Shown: positions 1 to 7,629 of the stretch, piece after piece
How the letters are laid out: each line of letters starts with the position of its first letter
Position numbering within the stretch: the stretch's first letter is position 1
The notes under the pieces: generated by a model
Database searches by the model: none
Told to the model about the DNA's origin: nothing
What the model saw: only the letters and a program-made list of their open reading frames with translations
Program-made: the position numbers and the translations under genes
Assembly (NCBI RefSeq): GCF_000935025.1
Contig: NZ_CP010836.1
Location: 1,240,001-1,304,000, forward strand
Length of the DNA stretch: 64,000 bases
Direction of reading: 5' to 3'
Origin: Sphingomonas hengshuiensis
GTDB lineage: Bacteria; Pseudomonadota; Alphaproteobacteria; Sphingomonadales; Sphingomonadaceae

Positions 1-767
1 TCGAGGACCGCCGCCGCTATCTCAACGCCTCGGCCACGCTCGACCGGCTGCTCGGCCTCGGCGTCGTCCCGATCCTCAACGAGAATGACAGCGTCGCGAC
101 CGAGGAGATCCGCTTCGGCGACAATGATCGCCTCGCCGCGCGCGTGGCACAGGCGGCGGGGGCGGCGGGGGTGATCCTGCTCTCCGACATCGATGGGCTC
201 TATGATCGCAACCCCGCGCTCCTTGGCGCGGTGCACATTGCGCGAGTCGAGCGGATCGACGCGGGGATCGAGGCCATGGCCGATCGCGGCTCGGCTTCGG
301 GCATGGGATCGGGGGGCATGGTGTCGAAGATCGCCGCCGCGCGCATCGCCAACGCCGCGGGCGCGCATCTCGCCATCGCCTCGGGCCGCATCGATCGCCC
401 GCTCTCCGCCGAGGCCCGCCACACGCTCTTCGTCGCCGAGAAATCGGCCCCTGCGCGCAAGGCGTGGCTGGCCGGGGGGATCACCGCGCGCGGCACGATC
501 CATGTCGATGCCGGCGCCGCCACTGCGCTCGCGGCGGGCAAGAGCCTGCTCGCGGCGGGCGCCACCCGCGTCGAGGGCGATTTCGCGCGCGGCGACCTGA
601 TCGTCATCGCCGCCCCCGACGGCCGCCCGCTGGCGCGCGGCCTCTCCGAATATCCCAGCGACGACGCCGCCCGCATCGCCGGCACGCGCAGCGACGAACA
701 TGCCGCCCTGCTCGGCTACACCCCGCGCTCGACATTGGTCCATCGCAGCCACATGGCGCTGCTGTGA
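1..767 (+). CDS. proB: Glutamate 5-kinase, C-terminal part (5' end outside window)
   Basis: ATP-dependent phosphorylation of L-glutamate, the first step of proline synthesis in the cytoplasm. The reading frame is open from base 3, so the N-terminus lies upstream of the window. The amino acid kinase core is recognisable from PILNENDSVATEEIRFGDND and LLSDIDGLYDRNP, followed by GSGGMVSKIAAARIA. The last about 75 residues (GTIHVDAGAATALAAGKSLL to the end) have the shape of the RNA-binding PUA domain found at the C-terminus of long ProB proteins. About 254 residues are visible of a usual length near 370. In many alphaproteobacteria proB follows obg and rpmA/rplU; here the ribosomal genes are 10 kb away. 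Confidence 0.93.
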   Translation, partial: EDRRRYLNASATLDRLLGLGVVPILNENDSVATEEIRFGDNDRLAARVAQAAGAAGVILLSDIDGLYDRNPALLGAVHIARVERIDAGIEAMADRGSASGMGSGGMVSKIAAARIANAAGAHLAIASGRIDRPLSAEARHTLFVAEKSAPARKAWLAGGITARGTIHVDAGAATALAAGKSLLAAGATRVEGDFARGDLIVIAAPDGRPLARGLSEYPSDDAARIAGTRSDEHAALLGYTPRSTLVHRSHMALL

Positions 768-840
768 GGGGCGGGAGCCGTTCGCCTCTGCCCGCCCTTC
801 TGCGGGCGGGGCAAGGCCGCGCCGACACCTTTCTTCTTCC

Positions 841-928
841 GTCATGCTGAACTTGTTTCAGCATCCAACCCTCAACCCGCGTCGCCGCTGCTGTGGCGCC
901 GTGGGTGCTGAAACAAGTTCAGCATGAC
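841..928. repeat. Palindromic intergenic repeat, copy 1
   Basis: A 23-nt arm at 841-863 beginning GTCATGCTGAACTTG is repeated as its exact reverse complement at 906-928, with a 42-nt centre. A related element is at 4121-4209. It lies between proB and the next gene and could fold in RNA. It looks like a REP-type dispersed element of sphingomonads; no transposase is linked. Confidence 0.75.
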
Positions 929-1017
929 GGTGAAGAGAGGGCGACCGCTGGCTTCGCATCCGATCTCCCCGTGCGAACAGCATGCGCCACCCCCCGCGCC
1001 CCCAAGGAGCAGCTGAC

Positions 1018-1941
1018 ATGGCCACCCTCTCGATCACCGGCGGCACCGGGTTCGTCGGCACCCGGCTGATCGCGCTCGCGCTCGAGGCGGGGCACGGCGT
1101 CCGCGCGCTCACCCGCCGCGACCAGCCCGCGCGCGCGGGGCTCGTCTGGGTCCGCGGCGACCTGACCGACACCGCCGCGCTGGCCGAACTCGCGACCGGC
1201 GCCGACGCGGTGATCCATGTCGCGGGGGTGGTCAACGCGCCCGACCGCGCCGGGTTCGCGGCGGGCAATATCGACGGCACGCGCGCGATGCTCGCCGCCG
1301 CGCAGGGGGCAGGGGTCGCGCGCTTCGTCCATGTCTCGTCGCTCGCCGCGCGCGAGCCCGGCCTCTCGGCCTATGGCTGGTCCAAGGCGGAGGGCGACGC
1401 GCTCGTCATGGCCTCGGGGCTCGACTGGAGCATCGTCCGTCCGCCCGCAATCTATGGCCCCGGCGACATGGAGATGCTCGAGCTGTTCCGCCTCGCCCAG
1501 CGCCGCCTCGCGCTGCTCCCCCCCGGCGGGCGGCTGTCGGTGATCGAAGTCGGCGACCTCGGGCGCCTCCTCCTCGCGCTCGCGCTGACCGATCGCTGCC
1601 CGCAGATCCTCGACCCCGATGACGGCGTCGCGGGCGGATGGAGCCACAAGGACTTCGCCCGCGCGATCGGCACCGCGGTGGGCCAGCGCGTCGCCGCCTT
1701 CGCCCTGCCGCGCCCGGTGCTGATGGCGGGCGCGCATCTCGACCGGCTGGCGCGCGGCAAGGCGGCCAAGCTCACCCCCGATCGCGTCGCCTATTTCTGC
1801 CACCAGGATTGGGTCGCGGACGCCGCGCACCGGCCGCCGGAAAATCTCTGGACGCCGCAGGTGGCGACTCCCGAGGGGCTGGCGGCGACCGCTGCCTGGT
1901 ATCGCGCGCAGGGGCTGCTCGCCGGCGCGGCGCGGCGGTAA
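1018..1941 (+). CDS. NAD(P)-dependent epimerase/dehydratase, complex I NDUFA9-like
   Basis: An atypical or extended short-chain dehydrogenase of 307 residues. The N-terminal Rossmann motif is TGGTGFVGTRLI (residues about 7-18); a YGWSK tetrad (Tyr-x-x-x-Lys) lies near residue 120, followed by SIVRPPAIYGPGD, typical of the NDUFA9/YbjT-type branch. The start at 1018 is chosen because AAGGAG at 1004-1009 sits 8 nt upstream; an in-frame ATG at 982 has no such site. Substrate unknown. Some relatives are linked to respiratory complex I or quinone binding, but nothing here shows that. It stands alone between a palindromic repeat and a signalling gene. Confidence 0.8.
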   Translation: MATLSITGGTGFVGTRLIALALEAGHGVRALTRRDQPARAGLVWVRGDLTDTAALAELATGADAVIHVAGVVNAPDRAGFAAGNIDGTRAMLAAAQGAGVARFVHVSSLAAREPGLSAYGWSKAEGDALVMASGLDWSIVRPPAIYGPGDMEMLELFRLAQRRLALLPPGGRLSVIEVGDLGRLLLALALTDRCPQILDPDDGVAGGWSHKDFARAIGTAVGQRVAAFALPRPVLMAGAHLDRLARGKAAKLTPDRVAYFCHQDWVADAAHRPPENLWTPQVATPEGLAATAAWYRAQGLLAGAARR

Positions 1942-2070
1942 GGGCGGGGCCACACGGCGCGCCCGCCGGCGCAACGCCACGGCGCCCCTTTCGCCGCGCC
2001 TGCGAGAAGTAGCAAACAACAATTAACGCGAAATTATACTGGCGATGGTACAGCTCGACGCTGGTATTCG

Positions 2071-4080
2071 TTGCTTGTTTTGGATCTCGCCATGCGTCTG
2101 GCTTCATGGCTCACCTTTCGGGACGCACCGGATGACGTTGCGGTAGCGCAACTACGCGAACTGCGTCGTCAGGTTCCGCTGCTATACCTTCTGCTGACCA
2201 TGAACGCGCTTGCGGTCGCCTATACGCATTATCCGCTCGCGCCTGCGCTTCTCACGATCGCGGTCCCGGCGGCGCTCAGTACGCTGTGCATCGCGCGCAC
2301 CGTGAGTTGGCTGCGGGCGCGAACCGCCGGTGATGCCACCCCCGAATATGCGGTGATGCGGCTTCGGCGCACCACGGCGCACGCGGCGATCCTCGGGCTT
2401 GCCTATGTCATATGGTCGCTCTCGCTCGACCAGTTCGGGGGGCCCTTTGAGCGCGCGCACATCGCCGTCTTCATCCCGGTCACGGTGATCGGCTGCATCT
2501 TCTGCCTGATGCACGTGCCCCAGGCCGCGCTGGTGCTCACCGGCGTGGTGATGGTGCCCTACCTCCTCCACTATGTCAGTGTCGGCAACGCCGTGTTCAC
2601 GGCGATCGCGTTCAACGTCGCGCTGGTCACGATGGTGATCATCCGCGTGCTGTTCAACAGCTTTGCCGGGTTCAACAGCCTGGTTCGATCGAAGGACAAG
2701 CTCGCCGCCAAGCAGCGCGAGGCCGAGCAGCTCAGCCACGAAAACGCCATCGTCGCGCTGACCGACAGCCTCACCGGGCTGCCCAACCGCCGCTTCTTCT
2801 TCGCCAAGCTCGACGAAGTGCTCCGCGCCAAGGCCGTTGCCCAGGCGCGGTTCGCAGTCGGGGTGCTCGACCTCGACCGGTTCAAGCCGCTCAACGACAC
2901 CTATGGCCATGCCGTCGGCGATCGCCTCCTGGCGCAGGTCGGGATGCGGCTGCAATCGGCCGCCGCGGACGGCGTCATCGTCGCGCGGCTGGGCGGCGAC
3001 GAGTTCGGCCTGCTCATCCTCGAAGACGTCGATCGCGCCGCCGAGATTGGCCAGGAATTCTGCGATCTCCTCGCCAGACCGTTCAAATTCGACGATATCC
3101 AGGTGTCGCTCGGCGCCTCGTGCGGGCTGTCCATCTATCCCGAGGCGGGGGCGACCGCGCACGCGCTGTTCGACCGATCCGACTATGCGCTGTATCACGT
3201 CAAGGCCGAGCGGCGCGGCGGCAGCGGCGTATTCTCGCTCGCGCACGAGACGACGATCCGGTCGGAGCGGCTGCTCGAAAACGCCCTGCGCGAAGCCGAT
3301 CTCGAAGCCGAACTCGATGTCCAGTTCCAGCCGATCGTCAATATCGACGCGATGACCGTGGTCGGGGTCGAGGCGCTGGCCCGCTGGACCAGCCCCAAGC
3401 TGGGGCGGGTGCCGACCGACAGCTTCATCGCGATGGCCGAACGCACCGGGCTGATCCACTCGATCACCCTCACGCTGTTCCGCAAGGCGCTGGAGCGCGC
3501 ATTGTGCCTGCCGGGGCATATCGGGCTGTCGTTCAATCTCTCGGCGAACGACATCACGTCGCCCGCGACGATCAAGTCGCTGCTCCAGGCCATCCATCAC
3601 GGCGCGATCGCCCCCGACCGGATCACCTTCGAACTGACCGAGACCGCGCTGCTGCGCGACGTCGACGCCGCCGAGCGCGCGCTGCGCGAATTGCGCAGGC
3701 TCCGGGTAAAGGTCGCGCTCGACGATTTCGGCACCGGCTATTCAAGCCTCAGCTATCTCCGCCGCCTCGCCCCCGACAAGATCAAGATCGACAAGAGCTT
3801 CGCCGCCGACCTCGACAGCATCTCCGGCCGCAACATCGTCACCGCGATTGCCGGGCTGTGCAACAATATGGGGCTGGAATGCGTGTTCGAGGGGATCGAA
3901 AGCTATGACCAGCTCGCGAAAATCCACGCCTTCGGCTACCACTTCGCCCAGGGCTATCTCTTCGCCCGCCCGATGCTGATGCCCGCGTTCCTGACCTGGC
4001 TGGAACGCGACGCACTGCGCGACTTGCGGCTGTCGGCGCGGGTGCCGGGCGGGGCGGGGGTTCGGGTGCGGTCGGTTTGA
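2071..4080 (+). CDS. Membrane-anchored GGDEF-EAL cyclic-di-GMP protein
   Basis: A 669-residue protein with several hydrophobic segments in residues about 30-205 (no periplasmic sensor domain evident), then a GGDEF domain (about 225-385) and an EAL domain (about 400-655). The cyclase signature RLGGDEFG is intact near residue 307, with DLDRFKPLNDTYGH upstream. The Arg-x-x-Asp inhibitory site just before GGDEF is absent. The EAL domain keeps its metal and catalytic motifs: EALARW, NLSAND, ELTET, DDFGTGYSSL, KIDKSF and EGIES, so phosphodiesterase activity is likely and both activities are possible. The reading frame opens at a TTG (2071); ATG at 2092 is an equally possible start. No obvious partner gene. 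Confidence 0.9.
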   Translation: MLVLDLAMRLASWLTFRDAPDDVAVAQLRELRRQVPLLYLLLTMNALAVAYTHYPLAPALLTIAVPAALSTLCIARTVSWLRARTAGDATPEYAVMRLRRTTAHAAILGLAYVIWSLSLDQFGGPFERAHIAVFIPVTVIGCIFCLMHVPQAALVLTGVVMVPYLLHYVSVGNAVFTAIAFNVALVTMVIIRVLFNSFAGFNSLVRSKDKLAAKQREAEQLSHENAIVALTDSLTGLPNRRFFFAKLDEVLRAKAVAQARFAVGVLDLDRFKPLNDTYGHAVGDRLLAQVGMRLQSAAADGVIVARLGGDEFGLLILEDVDRAAEIGQEFCDLLARPFKFDDIQVSLGASCGLSIYPEAGATAHALFDRSDYALYHVKAERRGGSGVFSLAHETTIRSERLLENALREADLEAELDVQFQPIVNIDAMTVVGVEALARWTSPKLGRVPTDSFIAMAERTGLIHSITLTLFRKALERALCLPGHIGLSFNLSANDITSPATIKSLLQAIHHGAIAPDRITFELTETALLRDVDAAERALRELRRLRVKVALDDFGTGYSSLSYLRRLAPDKIKIDKSFAADLDSISGRNIVTAIAGLCNNMGLECVFEGIESYDQLAKIHAFGYHFAQGYLFARPMLMPAFLTWLERDALRDLRLSARVPGGAGVRVRSV

Positions 4081-4120
4081 GGGGGGCAATCGCAATTGGA
4101 CGCGAGCGCTCAATTTTCTC

Positions 4121-4209
4121 GTCATGCTGAACTTGTTTCAGCATCCAACGCGCCGCAAGCTGTGGATTCCCGCGTTGCGCGTTGGGCCCTGAAACAAGTT
4201 CAGGGCGAC
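4121..4209. repeat. Palindromic intergenic repeat, copy 2
   Basis: Same family as 841-928: left arm 4121-4149 and right arm 4181-4209 share the core CTGAACTTGTTTCAG and its reverse complement, with compensating changes near the outer edge. It marks the left side of the low-GC gene at 4476. The rest of 4081-4475 has no gene I can support; 4210-4475 holds only short imperfect hairpins. Confidence 0.7.
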
Positions 4210-4475
4210 GAGAAGTAAAAGAAGAAAGGTCCATTTCATATGCGATTCCCTGGGTTTAGGGGGGGTGGCTGTGGGACTGGGGCTAGATTCGGGCGGGCTG
4301 CGGACCACGCGATTTAGGGCGGTATATCAAGGAAATCAGACATCGGGCACTTCCCGCCGGATGTTTCATTCGGAAGTTGGCGGGCGTACAGCTTTGGCGG
4401 TCGGACTATTTTCATCCTTGTGGCGGAACTAAGATTACGATTAACTCGCATGATTAAGATCGGGGCGGGAATAGC

Positions 4476-5685
4476 GTGGCAGAAGAGCTCGAGGCGAAGC
4501 CAGTGCGGAGAAGGCGGGCCAAATCCAAGATCCAACCTCCCGAGCCGGCAGCTACAGCAGCGGCGGCTGCTACGGAACCTAAAGCGCGACGGACGAGGAC
4601 TAATCGACCGTTTCCAGCAGGTCCATTCGAGGAGGCTCTCACCTTTGCGAAGGACATCTACAATCTCGGCAGCGGTACTCCAGTGCGGCGGCTAACCCTA
4701 TTCGATCACCTGCAGAGGACGCCAGACAGCAGCACGAGTAGAATGCTGATTACGAACGCGAACAAGTATGGGTTGATCAAGGGAAGCTATATAAGCGAAC
4801 AGCTTGAGCTGACGGCGGACGGAAAGAAAGTTTGTGACGATAATGTCAGTCCTCGCGAATCTGCGAGATTGAAAGCAAAGCTGGCCATTACCGATATTGG
4901 CCCGTTCAGCGCGTTGTACGAAAAATTCATAAATACGAAGCTCCCGCCTCGAGCAACTTTGATTGATTCTATGAAGGAGGCCGGCACAGAAAAGGATCAT
5001 CTTGAAGAGGGCGTAGACACCTTCATTGTAAACCTCAAGGCTGTGGGACTACTCCAGAATCTTTCTGGCGCAGATCGTGTTGTAACAATCGAGCATTTGT
5101 TGGACACATTACCGGGCGCCCCATCTTCAACTGCGTCTACTGTGCCCCCCGTAGTGATAGGGGGGCACGACGCTCATCACGCAGGAACAAGCAAGTTTCG
5201 AGACAACCTGCTTCTATATCACTGCGATAGGCGAGCAGGATTCAGATGCGCGAAAGCACTCGGATCTTTTTCTTGAGAATATTGTAGAGCCAGCCATTCA
5301 AACAGTGGGCTTAAAAGTGGTTCGAGCTGATCAGATAGATCGTCCTGGGTTAATTACGCGACAGATCATGGAATATCTATTCAGGTCAAGGTTGGTGGTT
5401 GCTGATTTGTCATTTTCCAACGCGAATGTTTTCTATGAACTTGCACTAAGGCATGCTATTCGACTTCCAATTGTTCAAATTGTTCGTCATGGTGATCCGA
5501 TACCATTCGATGTCAATCAGATGCGTACAATCGCGATCGATAACCGGAACATCTATACCCTTTTGCCAAATGTTGAGCTTTACAAGTCTGAAATCGCTAG
5601 TCAGGCGCGGAGAGCTTTGGAGGCCGGAGTCGAAGTGGATACCCCAGTTTCGATGTACTTTCCGGAAGCTCGTCTTGTTGTTTAA
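4476..5685 (+). pseudogene. TIR/nucleoside-deoxyribosyltransferase-like protein, frameshifted
   Basis: Two overlapping reading frames form one gene. The first (4476-5276, GTG start) gives a basic Ala/Pro linker, then a probable winged-helix region (about residues 45-220). The second frame is open from 5161 to 5685 but has no start codon before a GTG at 5305; read from 5161 it continues with FYITAIGEQDSDARKHSD, ADQIDRPGLITRQIMEYL and VVADLSFSNANVFYELALRH. That series is typical of a TIR-like or nucleoside 2-deoxyribosyltransferase-like fold found in standalone and defence-associated proteins. Removing one G from the run of six at 5160-5165 joins the frames into about 402 residues. AT content is clearly higher than in the flanks, suggesting transfer. 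It may be a true pseudogene, a sequencing error in the homopolymer, or a slippery site. Confidence 0.65.
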
Positions 5686-6067
5686 TGAAGGTGGCTAACC
5701 GGAGCGTCGGACCGAAGGCTGCGCAAAGATCCGGCACTCTCTCCGCAAGCGTACCCGAAAGAATCCCGCGCCCACCACCTTGCAATGTAGGATTTCAACT
5801 GCTTCTCTCTCCCCAGCAGCCCACAAGCCGCCACGCTCTTTGACATCGCCGCAACCCCCACCGCGCGCGCCCGGCCCCAAAGCCCGCGCCCGTCGCGCGC
5901 GCCCAACCCCCGTTCACCCCGCCTGTGCGCGAGGATCGTAAACTTCGCGCCCCGCACCCCTTCCGAACCCTAAACTTCGTAAACTTCGCCTCCGCGTCCC
6001 ACACCCCCGCCGCACCCGCGCCGCATTCGCTTGGCACTGGCGGGGGATGCCATTAAGGACCGGCCCC
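5686..6067. other. Gene-free region with TAAACTTCG repeats upstream of acp-spt
   Basis: No coding region is supportable in these 382 nt. The left part is C-rich on the + strand. Three copies of TAAACTTCG occur at 5939-5947, 5971-5979 and 5980-5988, all in the same orientation, the last two in direct tandem. They lie 80-130 nt before the acyl carrier protein start, so they could be binding sites controlling the sphingolipid genes. Confidence 0.4.
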
Positions 6068-6310
6068 ATGACTGATCGCTCCGAAATCTTCGCCACCGTC
6101 GCCGCGCAAATCGAGCCTTTCAACAAGAAGGGCGTGCCCCTGACCGAGACCACCAGCTTCGCCGGCGACCTCGAATGGGACAGCCTTACCGTCATGGATT
6201 TCGTCGCGGCGATCGAGGATGAATTCGACATCCTGATCACGATGAACATGCAGGCGGAGATCGAGAATGTCGGCCAGCTGGTCGACGCCGTCCAGAAGCT
6301 GAAGGGCTGA
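6068..6310 (+). CDS. Acyl carrier protein linked to serine palmitoyltransferase
   Basis: An 80-residue acyl carrier protein. The phosphopantetheine attachment motif is WDSLTVMDF (Ser about residue 38), flanked by the acidic helix typical of ACPs (FVAAIEDEFDI). The start at 6068 is preferred over an in-frame ATG at 6047 because AAGGA at about 6055-6059 is suitably spaced. It ends 3 nt before the spt start, so the two are co-transcribed. In sphingolipid-making alphaproteobacteria a dedicated ACP next to spt is thought to deliver the acyl chain to the synthase; that role is inferred here from position. Confidence 0.9.
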   Translation: MTDRSEIFATVAAQIEPFNKKGVPLTETTSFAGDLEWDSLTVMDFVAAIEDEFDILITMNMQAEIENVGQLVDAVQKLKG

Positions 6311-6313
6311 GCC

Positions 6314-7576
6314 GTGAGCGAGAGCCTCCAGACCGCCGACGCGCTCCCCGAATTCCCCGCCGAGGTGGCGCCCGAGCGCGACCTGATGTCGAAATTCGAC
6401 GGGCTGATCGCCGAACGCCGCGCGCTGCTCGACAGCGGCGTCACCGATCCGTTCGCGATCGTGATGGAACAGGTCAAGTCGCCGACCGAGGCGGTGATCG
6501 CCGGCCGCGAGACGATCCTGCTCGGCACCTATAATTACATGGGCATGACCTTCGACCCCGACGTGATCCAGGCGGGCAAGGACGCGCTCGACCGCTTCGG
6601 CTCGGGCACCAATGGCAGCCGGATGCTCAACGGCACCTTCCGCGACCATATGGACGTCGAACAGGCGCTGCGCGACTTTTACGGCGTGTCGGGCGCGATC
6701 GTGTTCTCGACCGGCTATATGGCCAATCTGGGGATGATCTCGACGCTGGCGGGGAAGGGTGAATATGTCATCCTCGACGCCGACAGCCACGCCTCGATCT
6801 ATGACGGCTGCCAGCAGGGCAATGCCGAGATCGTGCGTTTCCGCCACAATTCGGTCGAGGACCTCGACAAGCGCCTGGGCCGGTTGCCGGCGGGCGTGGG
6901 CAAGCTGGTCGTGCTGGAGGGCGTCTATTCGATGCTCGGCGACGTCGCCCCGCTGAAGGAAATGGTCGCGGTCGCCAAGAAGCATGGTGCAATGGTGCTG
7001 AGCGACGAGGCGCATTCGATGGGCTTTTACGGCCCCAACGGCCGCGGCGTGTACGAGGCGCAGGGGTGCGAGGCGGACGTGGATTTCGTCGTCGGCACCT
7101 TCTCGAAGTCGGTCGGGACGGTCGGCGGCTTCTGTGTGTCGAACCACCCGAAGTTCGAGGCGATCCGGCTGGCGTGCCGGCCCTATATCTTCACCGCGTC
7201 GCTGCCCCCCTCGGTGGTCGCGACCGCGGCGGTGTCGATCCGCAAGCTGATGACCGCGCATGCCAAGCGCGCGCAGCTCTGGGACAATGCCCGCACGCTG
7301 CACGGCGGGCTGAAGGACATGGGCTTCCGGCTGGGGACCGAAAACCCGGACAGCGCGATCATCGCGATCATCCTGGAGGATCAGGTCCAGGCGGTGACGA
7401 TGTGGCAGGCGCTGCTCGACGGCGGGCTGTACGTCAACATGGCGCGCCCCCCGGCGACGCCCGCGGGCACCTTCCTGCTGCGCTGCTCGCTGTGCGCCGA
7501 ACACACGCCCGAGCAGATCCAGCGCGTGCTGGCGATGTTCCGCGCCGCCGGGCAGGCCGTCGGAGTGATCGGCTGA
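6314..7576 (+). CDS. spt: Serine palmitoyltransferase
   Basis: A PLP-dependent alpha-oxoamine synthase condensing L-serine with an acyl thioester to 3-ketosphinganine, the first committed step of sphingolipid synthesis; a soluble cytoplasmic homodimer in sphingomonads. The protein has 420 residues, the same length as the Sphingomonas paucimobilis enzyme. Its catalytic residues fall at the known numbers: His159 in DADSHASIYDG (PLP stacking), the DEAHSMGF motif, and Lys265 in GTFSKSVGTVGGF (Schiff base). The C-terminal segment NMARPPATPAGTFLLRCS is also conserved. GTG start, directly after the ACP gene. This gene is the strongest taxonomic marker in the window. Confidence 0.97.
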   Translation: MSESLQTADALPEFPAEVAPERDLMSKFDGLIAERRALLDSGVTDPFAIVMEQVKSPTEAVIAGRETILLGTYNYMGMTFDPDVIQAGKDALDRFGSGTNGSRMLNGTFRDHMDVEQALRDFYGVSGAIVFSTGYMANLGMISTLAGKGEYVILDADSHASIYDGCQQGNAEIVRFRHNSVEDLDKRLGRLPAGVGKLVVLEGVYSMLGDVAPLKEMVAVAKKHGAMVLSDEAHSMGFYGPNGRGVYEAQGCEADVDFVVGTFSKSVGTVGGFCVSNHPKFEAIRLACRPYIFTASLPPSVVATAAVSIRKLMTAHAKRAQLWDNARTLHGGLKDMGFRLGTENPDSAIIAIILEDQVQAVTMWQALLDGGLYVNMARPPATPAGTFLLRCSLCAEHTPEQIQRVLAMFRAAGQAVGVIG

Positions 7577-7629
7577 CCCCGACGCGGCTGCTTTCCTCGC
7601 ACCGTGCTTGTGCCTAGGTTCGAGGCGGA

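Noticed and set aside
5305..5685. Independent small gene starting at GTG 5305
   Set aside because: No ribosome site, and the conserved domain begins well upstream (from about 5161) in the same frame, so it is the second part of a frameshifted gene.
4476..5685. A multigene anti-phage island
   Set aside because: Only one low-GC gene is present, it is broken, and no partner effector, restriction or integrase gene lies nearby.
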